A DNA stretch of 64,000 nucleotides. Source: Elgaria multicarinata webbii. Its lineage: Eukaryota; Chordata; Lepidosauria; Squamata; Anguidae. The stretch is taken from positions 65,832,681-65,896,680 of the forward strand of contig NC_086172.1 of assembly GCF_023053635.1 (NCBI RefSeq), read 5' to 3'. A model generated the notes under the pieces. That model did not search any database. It was not told the origin of the DNA and was given only the letters and a program-made list of their open reading frames with translations. Positions within the stretch are counted from its first letter, which is position 1; every line of letters starts with the position of its first letter. Of the stretch, positions 54,049-64,000 are shown in pieces. Both the position numbers and the translations under genes were made by a program.

Positions 54049-54113
54049 AGTAAAATATTTTGGAGTCTTCGTTCTAGTTGACTTCTAGTCAGTGTACCAA
54101 TCCCTTCTATGAT
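54040..54113 (-). CDS. CEP70: CEP70 exon 2: 5' UTR and first three codons
   Basis: The exon runs from the acceptor at 54114 to the donor at 54039. Only ATG ACA GAG (54048-54040) is coding. An in-frame TAG lies upstream in the exon. MTE joins QEQEEWRN, paralleling an internal MTEKQQEEAEWE in human CEP70, so this protein would lack the roughly 18 residues before it. Confidence 0.8.
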
Positions 54114-54408
54114 CTGAAAATGGAGCATACAATAGAAAAATGTTTAAATGGTAATACATATGGACAACTTTCAACATGGAACTATTTTATGATATACACT
54201 TGATTTCTCAATTTTTCCTTTTTCAAATGGCTCAAATATACAAAGGAGTAATTAATACCCAGTAAGGAGTCTTTAGAATAGCTCTTTCACAAACAAATCC
54301 ATCTTCCTGCAACCATAGGCACTCATCTCTCAATCATTATATATTGCTGTTGTACCCAAAATGCATAGAATCAGGCTGCAAGTGCTCATCTTTCCATCTT
54401 TCAATTAA

Positions 54409-54970
54409 ACGCCAGTCCTTTTACAACTTCATTGGCTGCCGGTCCAGGCCCGATTCAAAGTGCTGGTATTGACATTTAAAGCCCTAAACAGTTTAGGGCC
54501 AGGTTATTTGAAGGAACGCCTCCTCCCATAAGTACCTGCCCGGACCTTAAGATCATCTACAGGGGCCCTTCTCCGTGAGTCCCTGCCAAAGGAAGTGAGG
54601 CAGGTGGCTACTAGGAGGAGGGCTTTCTCCGCTGTGGCACCCTGGTTGTGGAACGAGCTCCCCAGAGAGGTCCACCTGGTGCCTATACTGTACTCCTTTT
54701 GTCGCCAGCTGAAGACCTTTTTATTCTCTCAGTATTTTAACACTTAATTTTAACTTAAATTTAAATTTTACTGTTCTAACTCTGTATTTTAATCTTATAT
54801 CAATTTTGCTGCATGGTTTTATCCTGGTTGTGCTTTTTATACTGTATTTTGTAATTGTGCTTTTAACATGTTGGTTGTTTTATTATGGTTTTAATTTTTG
54901 TGATCCACCCAGAGAGCTTCGGCTATTGGGCAGTATAAAAATGTAATAAATAAATTAAATTAATTAATTA
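54409..54970 (+). mobile_element. LINE family 1, 3' 560 bp
   Basis: Begins acgccagtccttttacaact, matching 21490 onward. It has a stop within the PYVPTR block and a terminal hairpin with stem mismatches but the TTCG loop kept. It lies in CEP70 intron 1. Confidence 0.9.
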
Positions 54971-55969
54971 AACACTCCTTTGCTTCTAAAAAAACAGAAA
55001 ATCATCATTTCCTGCTTCCCAGGTATTTCAGCCTAAGACCATGAGAACAAGCCATCTGTCAACCACCTGACAGGCTACAATACAGAAAGGATTTGTTGTA
55101 TATGACTCAGTGGGTTGAAAACTGTGCAGCTCTGTTATACTGCAACTATAAAACCTACCTGGGCAGATCAAATAAATATGTTCTTACAGATTTTCTCCCA
55201 TGTTACTGCACATGACACAAATTCTCTGAAATTCAAATGCATTTGCAAGGTGGGTAGAGCTAGTCACATGAACGTGTGAATAAGTGCCATTGGATTTAAT
55301 GGAGCTTACTGCTACACTTGTTTCATGTGAAAACAGAGTTATAATAATCATATGCACACTTACTAATAAATATTAATGAATTATGTGGAACATGCTGTCA
55401 AGTAAACATGCAAAGGACTAGGCTGTACCAGTGTAATGCACCTGCTGGTTGTTTTCAGGCAAAGTGCATTTCTGTGAGTGCAAGTTTTCAAGTTCCTGGG
55501 CTCACTTCAGCTGATACCAGAAAGTATTGCCTTTTACAAGCATGCACTTGAGTTTAAACAGTTTTAGAGCATTTTGGGGGCTCAAGTTAATAGCTGATTA
55601 GTGAGTTTATTTATTCTGACTTTCAAAAGCTAGTTTTCTATTGTAATACTCTAAATTTATATTTATAGGCTATGTGGAAAACCAGATCGCTCAAACCCAA
55701 ACAATAACTATTCTTAGCTATAAAATGAGCAAAACCAATCCAGTCCTTTCGGTAGTCGCTAACAGTGGAAAGAGGCCTAAGTGCCAAAGGGTCCAGTAGA
55801 GTAACATCTCCCAAAAGGCGATGACAGACTCTTCGGAAGTTCCACGCCCGCCCCCTCACACACCCTCGGCTCCGTAGTGCTCTGGCGTTCTCCTTTAACA
55901 CGCATTCTCCTTCCCACTTCCTCGCCTCAGGGCCGTACAAGTAAATGACTGCCCATTTAATGTACATAC
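54971..55969. other. CEP70 intron 1, no recognised element
   Basis: Unique sequence except a weak AAGTCCCATTGA-type remnant at about 55285-55320. Confidence 0.35.
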
Positions 55970-56230
55970 CGGGCGCTTTTCTCTCTCCACAGCAGCAAGG
56001 GGCTGCCCCTTCCGCGGCCGTTATAGGCGGGCTCTCAAGCGGAGTTGGGCGTTGGAGGAAATCAATGAAGCCAAGCCTCCCTGCCCGAGGGTTGAACGCC
56101 TTTAGTCTCCGCCCTCCAAGCGTCGCTAGCTTGCGGGCTAGCAGGGATTAGGCGCAATGGCATGGGGAGGAGGCTAAGGCTGCCGTCACGCCCCTCCATC
56201 CTACGCATCATGTTGCCGCTGTGGGGTTTA
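55970..56230 (-). promoter_or_regulatory. CEP70: CEP70 promoter and probable noncoding exon 1
   Basis: CpG-rich unique sequence with a good minus-strand donor (gcgcccg before gtatgt) at 55970/55969, about 1.85 kb upstream of CEP70 exon 2. A GCTAGC repeat pair (56125-56130 and 56137-56142) lies in it. No coding frame is supported here, so it is read as promoter plus 5' UTR exon by inference. The exact start site cannot be seen. Confidence 0.5.
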
Positions 56231-56369
56231 CTTCCCGTCAACATGCAGGAGATTGGGCTGCCCAGGAAGGGGGGGGGGGGGCTCGCTCACTTTCAGACAA
56301 ATTTGGGGAACACAAAAATGCTGCGCTTCGTCAGCCACAAATGCACGTTTCCATTCCACTCTCTTCCCA

Positions 56370-56560
56370 ACAGTAGGGTTGTTATTTGTTCTTGTGCCTT
56401 TAACAGCTGCTGCCAGATAGGATTTCAACAGGTGAAGAAGCTTCCTCCGGCATCTCTTCCAAAGTGAGGGAAGTTTTACCTGTTGGATTTCCCCCTCATT
56501 GCAGCTGTTAAAGGTAAAGGACTTCTGCTAGAGGGGAATTGCGGCAATCCCTATTTAGCA
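56370..56560. mobile_element. Palindromic hAT-like MITE fragment
   Basis: Left cctttaacagctgctgcca with caacaggtgaagaagcttcc; right inverted cctttaacagctgcaatgag with caacaggtaaaacttccctc. It lies between the CEP70 and FAIM promoters. Confidence 0.55.
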
Positions 56561-56727
56561 GTGGGTCATTCCTAAAAGAGAGAGGAAGTATAGCTTTTGG
56601 TCCCGTCCCCCACTGTTTGGGACCTATCTATGGTTGCTCAGTCACTGCAAGAAATGGCGCTCATCAGCAGTACTGTTAATTTTGCTCCTTCCAGATTAAA
56701 CAGTGGAGTTGTGATTTAGCCCCACAT

Positions 56728-56835
56728 TTTTTATTTATTTACGATATCTATATGCCACCAACAATAAAGTTCTCTAGACAATTTACAGAAACAAGAAAAA
56801 CACCAAGTTACAATATTAAAATACAACCAAGGTAC
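56728..56835 (-). mobile_element. Old LINE tail fragment, antisense
   Basis: Tttatttatttacgatatct, atatgccaccaacaataaag and ttctctagacaatttacaga resemble a decayed terminal hairpin region of an L2-like LINE in inverse. Confidence 0.45.
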
Positions 56836-57599
56836 AAAATAAACAGATTTTAGGGTTTGAAAACTAAGAGTTTAAAGGGCCTATACAATAAAACAAGGTA
56901 TTCATTTGTTGCTGAAAAGATCACTTGGTGGTGGTGGGGTTGGTAAGGCATGATCCGAGTCAGGGCCCAGCAGGGGTTTGACTAGACACATGTGGGAGGA
57001 AGCAATCCTTCGCAATGTACTCACCTGAAGGTGAATTCACCTACTAGTGTGAACACTTACCTGAGAGTAAATCCAATCGGAATAAGTGGGCTATACTTTC
57101 TGATTGGGATCTATAAACACTTGTCCACTTTAGTTAGCGACGGGAGTAAACTTATTCTCCCCAACATGAGAACCTAAAATAGTTACCATCCTATGCATAG
57201 ACTGATGTTGCTACGGAAAAGGACACCAACCCTCTCTCCGTCCAGAAAGATGACATTATATTCCCACGCCTGGACGAGTCACATTGTCTTTTTCAAGCAA
57301 CCCAGGCTAAAGTAAAATAAGCCACTACCGGCTACGCCAGCTGTAAAAGAGCATAGAGTAGTTCCCGCACTCAAGTACCAGCGCAAAACAGGTGGCTCAA
57401 GTGAAGTCTGAGATGATCCTCTGCATGCTGAGTCAGAAATAAATCCCATTGAGGACGGCGGGGGAGGACGTCATGAAAACAATAAGCAAGGAAAGAAGGA
57501 GGGAGCAGAAATAATAATTTTTAAAAGTATCAAACGTTGCGTAGAAGAAAAATTACGACGGGGCAGCATTGCAGAACGCGAGGAGGAGCAACAAGAAGA

Positions 57600-57928
57600 A
57601 AATCTGGTAGGTTGCTGAGGGGAATTGGAGAGCGGGGCGGGCGCAGCCCTCGTAGTGAGGCGTTCCCAGAGGTGGTGCCAAGGCGGAGGGGCGGCGCTGG
57701 AGAAGAAAAGCTCCGCGGGGCGGGGGGGGGGGAGGAGGAAACCCACAGCCGGTGACGGAGGCCCAGGTGTGTTGCCGGGTGAAGGGCAGACGCGCTGGTC
57801 GCTCGCTCCAATCGGTGCGCTCCCGCTCGCTCTCCTACTCCAGGCCCGGCCGCCATTTTGGGAGCCGGGACTATAAGGGAAGTGGGAGGCAGCGACCGGC
57901 GGAGTAACGGTTTGGGGAAACCGCGAAG
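57600..57928 (+). promoter_or_regulatory. FAIM: FAIM CpG-rich promoter and probable noncoding exon 1
   Basis: A very GC- and CpG-rich block. It contains a CCAAT box (57808-57812), a YY1-type GCCGCCATTTTG (57849-57860) typical of TATA-less housekeeping promoters, and a possible donor gtatga at 57929 closing a first noncoding exon. Long open frames in this block on either strand are base-composition artefacts. Confidence 0.5.
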
Positions 57929-58689
57929 GTATGAAGGGAAAGTAGATAAGAAGAAATTCCTCAGTACTATCCTCCATAATTTTACTCCTCTTCCTTGTCG
58001 GGTTGGGTAGAAGCGGCTGTCTGAAGTACTGCAAACTTGCCATACATACACGTACCTTGCTGGTCCCTGCCTCCATCCCAAGAAAAGGCCTTGGTTTCGG
58101 GAGGTCGCAAGGGAGAGGCTCTGTCACCAGCCTACACGGCAGGTAAACATGCCCCTTCTTCCCATCCCCAGTTGCTGTATCTTTCAGCTGTGCTGACCTA
58201 GAAAAACCGCGAGGACCATGATGTGTATAAATCGTGCTATCGCCAAACCTTCATCTGCCGTCGTTATTAATCCGGATTAACAGTCTCATACTCGCGTTTG
58301 ACAAACGGTGTCTTGAGTTCCTGCTTCATCTATAACATGAATTTAAAGGGCGGGGGGAGAGCCATCCTTTTGCTGGTTAAAAGAAACTAATCCAGATTGT
58401 GTGTTTAGGTAACCTATAAAAAAGTCCTGTTCTTTTATTCTGAAATTTTATCATTCATCAGCGAATTGAAGAACAGAAATAGTATTATTTCTTTTAACAC
58501 GCTGTAATAACTGGTAATTTGAGATTAATCAGGAATAAAGAAGCATCATTTTGCAAAGCCTCCTTTACTTAACCTCAGCAACCACCAATATATATCTACA
58601 TAGAGAGGTCTTACGCAGTTTCTACCAAAACTCTGGCTATACTTTTGTAGAAGAATCTAGAATTCTATGACGATAAATAAAGCTAAATT
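57929..58689. other. FAIM intron 1 start
   Basis: CpG-rich at first, then unique AT-rich sequence. No repeat or coding exon can be supported. Confidence 0.4.
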
Positions 58690-59525
58690 AAACAGAGACC
58701 TTTGTACACCAGTTACTTGGGAACATGGCAGGAGGGTGCTGTTTCACTCCTGGGGTTTCTGGTCAAGGGCTGGTCGGCCACTGTGAGAACAGATTGCTGG
58801 ACTAGATGAACTTTAGGGCTCCATCACACCAGTGTTTTATCACACTCTCGTCATGCCTGGTTTGTAGTTTTGCAGTACAGCACTCAGATGATGCTGTGCC
58901 TGTCCTGCAGACACCCTGCCCTTCCCCCTCTTTTTTGTGTTTTCCTAGTGTGGGGAAAGTCTGGATTATTTTCCCCAAACAGAATTAAAGTGCCCTTCAG
59001 CCCTCGTGTAGCACTGTACCCTCACTATTTCCTTTGTTGGGGGCATGTGCTTTGAAGGGAGAGCTTGCTGAGGAAAGGGAAGGGTGGGGCAGTTCTCCTC
59101 CAGCACCATGTCAAACCAACAGACTTGTGCTGAATCTTTTGAATGGACTTCTACTGCTCCAACCCCACTCTCATTGCCTGCAGAAACGGAGCCCAGCCAA
59201 TGAAACGTTAAATCTGGAAATCACTAGACAACAAATCCAGAGCCCAGGGGGTGGGGGAGGAAGGAGCCCACGCCCATCACAATGTTACAACCAATGAACT
59301 GGAGGCGGAAGAAGGGGCAGGGCAGGGGTGGAGTGGAAGTGCAAACAAGTGAAAGGGAGGTTTCATTGGTATAGCATAATACCACAAACCCACATGAAAA
59401 GGGCCATTAGCTTGATGCGTTAATGAAATGGAGCTAGAAATCACAGAGACAAACCAGGGTGGGGAAAGTAGATGCTCTGGAGCCCTTAGTGTGATCCTGA
59501 ATGACTCTTCTTATGTTTTCATGAG
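58690..59525 (+). mobile_element. CR1-like 3' tail split by transposon copy B
   Basis: The part up to 58816 (ccagttacttgggaacatgg, ggccactgtgagaacagatt, gctggactagatgaac) continues after 59489 as gtgatcctgaatgactcttc ttatg, the order of the tail at 5933-6152. The gap is exactly copy B. Confidence 0.8.
58817..59484 (+). mobile_element. TIR DNA transposon copy B
   Basis: Termini GGCTCCATCACACC and inverted GGCTCCAGAGCATC, flanked by TTTAG (58812-58816) and CTTAG (59485-59489), a 5-bp duplication with one change. 668 bp, colinear with copy A (tttatcacactctcgtcatg, gtcctgcagacaccctgcc, tggggaaagtctggattatt). It shows the empty site for the element nested in copy A. Confidence 0.8.
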
Positions 59526-59689
59526 AAATTTTCTTAAAGATGATTCCTAACATTTTTTGCATCTTGCTACACTTCTCACTTACGCTACATTGAAATCAAG
59601 AGAGGATGAGCAGAGTTTGTGACCTCAGTTCTCTTCGTATATGTAATCATTCTGAGTGGAACCCCACCCAGGCAATGCTCCCATGGACA

Positions 59690-60110
59690 GAAAATCTGGA
59701 TCCAAACCAATACATGGAGGCAGAGCAATTTAAATAATTTCTTGGAAAATGCATCCTTCCTTGACCCTTCTCAGTCTGGCTTTCATCCTGGTTATGGAGA
59801 TGTCCTTAGTTTTCCTGGAGGATAGATGGAGAAGTGTTTCCTTGTTGATGTTGTTTGACCTTTCAGCATTTCATATTGTGGCCCTTGACATCTAACTGTA
59901 CCATCTGGAATATCTGGGAGGAGCATGGCTGTTGGCATTGGACTGGTTCTGCTCCTTTTTTTCTTGGTGTAATAACAGAAGGTGATTATTGGGAGATGTT
60001 CAGCCCTTGGGAGATGTGATGTAAATTTCCATGGATCAGCTGAGGAATTGAGTTTAACATCTCTATGAAACCACTGAGGGGAATCATCCAGAGCTTTGGA
60101 GTTGGATTAA
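59690..60110 (+). mobile_element. Decayed LINE family 1 RT fragment
   Basis: Readable pieces in RT order: ASFLDPSQSGFHPGYG, LLMLFDLSAFHI, ALDWFCSF, MKPLRGIIQSFGVGLN. Many breaks; far older than the copies at 19590, 37450 or 51815. Confidence 0.65.
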
Positions 60111-60111
60111 A

Positions 60112-60180
60112 CCACAAAGAGTCTTGCAGCACTTCAAAAACTAACACATTTATTATGGCATTGGAGATTTAGCACTTCTG
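60112..60180 (+). repeat. Unclassified interspersed repeat fragment
   Basis: Accacaaagagtcttgcagc and aaaaactaacacatttatta resemble a motif common in sauropsid repeats (cttgtggcacctttaagact). Family not assigned. Confidence 0.4.
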
Positions 60181-60792
60181 GAGCAACAGGATAGGTCAGC
60201 AGAGTTTGCATAAGGGAGCTCTGCTGACCTCTCCCAGTTGAGAAATGTGTTTCTGTTCATCTCAGGGTTTTCTCTGGGAAGTACTAAAACTCTGTTGCAC
60301 AAGCAGTGGCACAAGTGAATTTAGCATGGATGTAACGCCCATTGAATTTTGCCATAGTAATTCAGGGTTTTTTATAGCCACTCACCGTTTAGTCTCTGGT
60401 GAGTGAATCTGGCAACCTGGCAGTGAAGTTTTTATAAACTTGAGAGCTGTTTTGTGTGTTTGTTTGTTTTCAGGTTATCACTGTGCCGCAAATTACTAGC
60501 ATGGGAATGTGTGGATTAGTGGGCATGTACAAAAAATGTTGAGGGCTAATAAGTTATTTGCAAAGCTGGTGTAACTTAAGAAACACTGTGAATATACTGT
60601 AGATAGAAATCCAGTAAATGTCTACAAATCAAAGTGATTTATGTCTGTCACTGTTTTATGTATTGCCATGATGAAGAAATTTATTAAATTATATTTGATA
60701 GGGTTTAATTATATGTGTTTAGAAACTCAACCATAAAGGGAGAAACTGAAAAAGGATTGCCTCCTAATAAACATGGCACTATAGTTTTCAAC

Positions 60793-60828
60793 ATTTTTAT
60801 TTATTTATTTATTTATTTATTTATTATT
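60793..60828 (+). repeat. (TTTA)n microsatellite
   Basis: About eight units of attt, 70 nt before the FAIM long-isoform ATG; it forms part of the pyrimidine-rich upstream region. Confidence 0.85.
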
Positions 60829-60899
60829 TTTTTGCTGCTACCAGTGTTCTGCTTTTTCTTTTCTTGCTGCTAATTGGATTAAAGGCCGTTTTGGTTACT

Positions 60900-60943
60900 A
60901 TGGCATCCCGGGATGAGAGTACTGACTATGAAGATGATGTAAG
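60900..60943 (+). CDS. FAIM: FAIM long-isoform first coding exon
   Basis: ATG at 60900, MASRDESTDYEDDV plus two bases, donor gtaaaa. The upstream exon boundary is unclear: accag at about 60844 and taaag at about 60883 are both usable acceptors. Confidence 0.82.
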
Positions 60944-63724
60944 GTAAAAGTACTCTGAACTGTAAGAGGTCTAGGAGGGCCTCCTCAAATTTTAATAGTG
61001 ACAGAACTGCTGCTATCAATACAACTTAAATAATTAGCCAAGTTTATTATGCACTTAAACCAAGTTAATTTGATATGTATTAAAAACAGGATCTTAATTT
61101 GTGCTTCTTTAAACATAAATGTTTGTTTAGTAAACTCTAAAATGTACTATAGTTGTTTTGTAAATTATTTCAGAAATCACTACTAAAATGGATTATAGTG
61201 ACACTGGTGATAGGTGTTGCAGTATTTTAAAACACAAAAAGGTTGTCTTATTTAAGGAAAAACATGTCTATAGAATAAAAATCCATTGGATTAAGGAAAA
61301 CAGTTTTTTAAAAATAGCTATATGTCAAATTTAATGTCCACTTAGTTCTTTTCTTGTCTGTGCTGTCTTTTGAGATACAAATATTCAGTTTTAAATATAT
61401 TGTGAATATTGCTCAGTCCCCATTGCTCTAGAAATGTTAGGGTAGGGAGTGTATTTCCACACAGTTTGATAAAGACTATATAAGTCCATTGGAGACACCT
61501 CTGGACTAGGATTCCAATATAGAGAGTTGCACAGTATGTTCTCTATGACTCAGTTCACACAACACTTTTCTCTATTCAGCGGGAAAACTCCACTCAACGG
61601 TGGAGGAGTACCCACCACACAACATATTCTAGCTCCGCTGTTGTGTGGGTGTGGCCTCCCATGGAGTGCAGTAAATCTCAAGGCAGCGTTTGATTGACAG
61701 TTCTTCTGCCCTCTCTCCTCCCCAGTCCTCCCAATGGCTTCCCATCAGCCATTGCTGCAAAAAATCCCAATGGCTCTCCTTTCGCCTCTCTTGCCAGAGA
61801 ACTCTATGGCCACTGGGAAACTCCACTCAACACATAACTCCACGGAGCCCTCCAGACAAAACAGAACACAATGATTGTGCAGGAACTCTCCTCTGCACAG
61901 TGTGGAGATTTAGGGTGAAGTGTTGTTGTTTAAAAAAACACCCACTCCACTGTAGGGTGTTTTCTCTCCAGACAACACTTTTCTCAATGGTGTTGTGTCA
62001 ACTGAGCCTATGTATAGTGCAGTGTTCAGTTCTCATTTTAAAAAAATACCCCTGCAGAACATGTTACCAAGCTTGAAAGCACTTCAATGCAGAACAATAA
62101 GCTGCTGACCTTTGTACATATTTACAGGTGGTCTCTGGATTGTAGATTTTGCTTTCATTGGGTATATCTGAACTTATATTCCTATAGATCTGATTACAGT
62201 TACCTGGACAGAATGACAGACCTGGTGGCTATCTGGGAAGTAGGTTTAAGTGATGGCGTTCACAAAATTGAATTTGAACATGGGACCACCTCAGGAAAAC
62301 GTGTTGTATATGTAGATGGAAAGGTAAGATTCTTATGTAGAATGCACAGAATTCTTTGAAAAACAAGTAGTGGACATTTTTCCGTAGGTAAAATCTGGTT
62401 AGCCAAAGGAATAGTTCTTAAGAGTGTAATACTAACAGTGGGTGTGGGGGGATTTCATGGCAGATCTACTTCCAAATCTAAAGCCCTATCAGCCTATTGC
62501 AGTGAGGGTGGAAGGTTGGGGGCAGCTTTTCCTTATCTCCCCATTCCCTGGTTCTTACTTCATTTCCTCTCATTGTGGTAAATGGAAGGGTATTAATTAC
62601 ACCACCTCCAGGATTTGCATTGTTTATAGCCTTTGTGAGGGACGGGTATATCTGAGGAATGGGAAGACACAGGATCCTGCAAATCCATGGCTTCCTCTGA
62701 CACCCCCACATCACCCATTTTGGGGGGCCATTGCCTTCTGAGCATTGCAGGTAGAAGAGCAACATTAGTGGAGTTTTCCACTCCCACTACAGGCAGACCT
62801 CCACCTGTGGAAAATGAGGTTTGAAATATCCATCGACCCTTCAGCTGCTATCACTAGAGGTTTAGGATTACATGCAGGTAGAGCAATCTGGAGAAGAACG
62901 GGGAAGGGAGTGACATCCCACCTTATTCTCAGTAGGCGGAGGACTGCTTTTTAAAAAATCTAAATAGCAGGCTATGTACTGGGAACTGCTGCCATAAAAA
63001 GTAGAGATGGGTGAGCTGCAGACTGCTCATCCCAAAAATGAATCAGTGGGGCACAAACAAATACCAAACCCCTTATTCAATCAGGCTATTTGCTGGGCCC
63101 AATTCCCCCTCAACCAATCTCTCCCTTCCCTGATACTAAAAATATGATAAAAATAAATTAAATAACTAATAATTTGCTGCCCTTAAATAACTAATAATTA
63201 GAACTTCTCATTCATCCAATATTACCTGCCTAATCAGGAGTGAAAATGCATGCATACATGTCTAAAGGTGTATTGATAGACTCTGTAACACCCCATCCAT
63301 TTGCACAGAACAGCCTTGTATTTTGTATTTCCTGTTGTACTGTAACGTTTCACTGAAGTGATGGAGTAATAGTCCACCTGTGTGTAGATGTATATTTGAT
63401 GTTAAGATCTTTTTTGTTCTAATGTAATTTAAAGTATTCAGTATCTTTTGAAGCAAAAATATCCATTATATTAATACCCATTTTTTACTCTTCAGGAAAT
63501 AATGAGAAAAGAATGGATGTTCAAGCTAGTGGGAAAAGAGACATTTACTGTTGGAGCTGCCAAAACAAAAGCTACTATTAACATTGATGCCGTCAGTGGC
63601 TTTGCATATGAATATACCTTGGAAATTGATGGGAAAAGTCTCAAAAAGTACATGGAGAACAGATCAAAAACAACAAATACTTGGGTCGTACACCTGGATG
63701 GTACAGATTTCAGGGTTGTTTTAG
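60900..63724 (+). CDS. FAIM: Fas apoptotic inhibitory molecule, three exons, 3' end outside window
   Basis: FAIM is a small soluble beta-sandwich protein that protects cells from Fas- or stress-triggered death and counters protein aggregation; the long isoform is neuronal in mammals. Exons are 60900-60943, 62188-62323 and 63496-63724, all GT-AG and in phase. The first gives MASRDESTDYEDDV, matching the FAIM-L start (human MASGDDSPIFEDDE). The second carries the short-isoform start ATG at 62213 (MTDLVAIWEVGLSDGVHKIE). The third continues MRKEWMFKLVGKETFTVGAA to HLDGTDFRVVL. About the last 65 residues and the stop lie beyond the right edge. Identity to remembered human FAIM is high. Confidence 0.95.
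60944..61540. other. FAIM intron, no recognised element
   Basis: AT-rich unique sequence. Confidence 0.3.
61548..62007. mobile_element. TIR DNA transposon, RCTCAGTTSACACAAC ends
   Basis: Left ACTCAGTTCACACAACAC, right inverted GCTCAGTTGACACAACAC, flanked by a perfect 5-bp duplication CTATG (61543-61547 and 62008-62012). 460 bp, nonautonomous, GC-richer than the intron. It lies 181 nt upstream of the FAIM exon. Confidence 0.75.
62188..62323 (+). CDS. FAIM: FAIM exon with short-isoform start
   Basis: R/SDYSYLDRMTDLVAIWEVGL then SDGVHKIEFEHGTTSGKRVV and YVDGK. Acceptor cctatag, donor gtaaga. The internal ATG at 62213 is the FAIM-S start. Confidence 0.96.
62324..63495. other. FAIM intron, no clear element
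   Basis: Unique except a weak unclassified repeat near 63000-63120 (tagagatgggtgagctgcag). Nothing more can be supported. Confidence 0.35.
63496..63724 (+). CDS. FAIM: FAIM core exon
   Basis: EIMRKEWMFKLVGKETFTVG through AKTKATINIDAVSGFAYEYT to WVVHLDGTDFRVVL plus one base. Donor gtaggt. This is the beta-sandwich core. Confidence 0.96.
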
Positions 63725-64000
63725 GTAGGTTATTCTTACGTCATCCCATATGGTTTCATACATATTTGTTTAGTAGTTCTGTGGTTTCCTCTGAAGAGTA
63801 CTGATATATTTTGTTGTGACTCCTTCATTTGAAGTAAACGCTAGAGAAAATCCTGCCTGAGCCTGGAGGCTTTCTAGAATTAGCAAGGCCTTTTTGGTCA
63901 GGAAATGGTTTATAAATTTTAGTAAGCTGTGCTAGTAATAATTTTGTTATTGTCTGATTTATTGTTAGCAATGTTTCTTAAATTGTGTGGTGTTGGTTTT

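Noticed and set aside
55638-55967. A 109-codon minus-strand frame next to CEP70 exon 1
   Set aside because: It starts in the intron after the predicted donor and resembles no CEP70 sequence; the known N-terminus is in the exon at 54040.
57471-58127. Long minus-strand open frame (218 codons) across the FAIM promoter, with an overlapping 183-codon one
   Set aside because: High GC suppresses stops; the translation is Pro/Arg/Ser-rich with no family resemblance, and the strand opposes FAIM in a CpG-rich promoter.
1-64000. LTR retroelements, endogenous retroviruses, Polintons or other capsid-bearing elements
   Set aside because: I looked for paired long terminal repeats, gag/protease/integrase-like frames and large viral genes, and saw none. 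All RT sequence here is non-LTR.

Overview
The window is vertebrate nuclear DNA, most likely from a squamate reptile (lizard or snake). Split genes with GT-AG introns are embedded in CR1 and L2-type LINEs, tRNA-derived SINEs and many short inverted-repeat DNA transposons. Three neighbouring genes can be assembled exon by exon, and their order and orientation match the mammalian ESYT3-CEP70-FAIM block as I remember it from human chromosome 3q22.

Layout: (1) 4445-34843, plus strand: ESYT3 (extended synaptotagmin-3), 19 coding exons from the end of the SMP lipid-transfer domain through C2A, C2B and C2C to the stop; the 5' exons lie before the window. (2) 35781-56.2 kb, minus strand: CEP70 (centrosomal protein 70), complete, 16 coding exons, 582 residues, plus a likely noncoding first exon in a CpG-rich segment near 56 kb. 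ESYT3 and CEP70 converge, and their predicted 3' ends overlap at about 35.57-35.72 kb. (3) 57.8 kb to the right edge, plus strand: FAIM (Fas apoptotic inhibitory molecule), with a CpG-rich promoter, the long-isoform first coding exon at 60900 and two further exons; the C-terminal part lies outside. All exon phases in the three genes agree.

Repeats fill the introns. One ESYT3 intron (18556-25001) holds two different non-LTR retrotransposons head to tail, each with a reverse-transcriptase frame of about 2 kb without a stop. Truncated 3' copies of the same two families lie at eight or more other places. A CR1 copy lies in a CEP70 intron at 39985-41760 and another CR1-like copy, antisense, at 28325-29335. 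Short DNA transposons include a family with three copies here and 5-bp target duplications; one copy carries a nested hAT-like element whose empty site can be read from another copy. Two intronic foldbacks (10957-11093 and 33111-33286) are not explained by any family I recognise.

The three host genes act in different places: ER-plasma membrane contacts (ESYT3), the centrosome (CEP70) and apoptosis or protein-aggregation control (FAIM). Their adjacency is conserved synteny, not a pathway. I found no prokaryote-type system, no LTR or viral element and no convincing new protein-coding system. The most unusual material is in the transposable elements and foldbacks.
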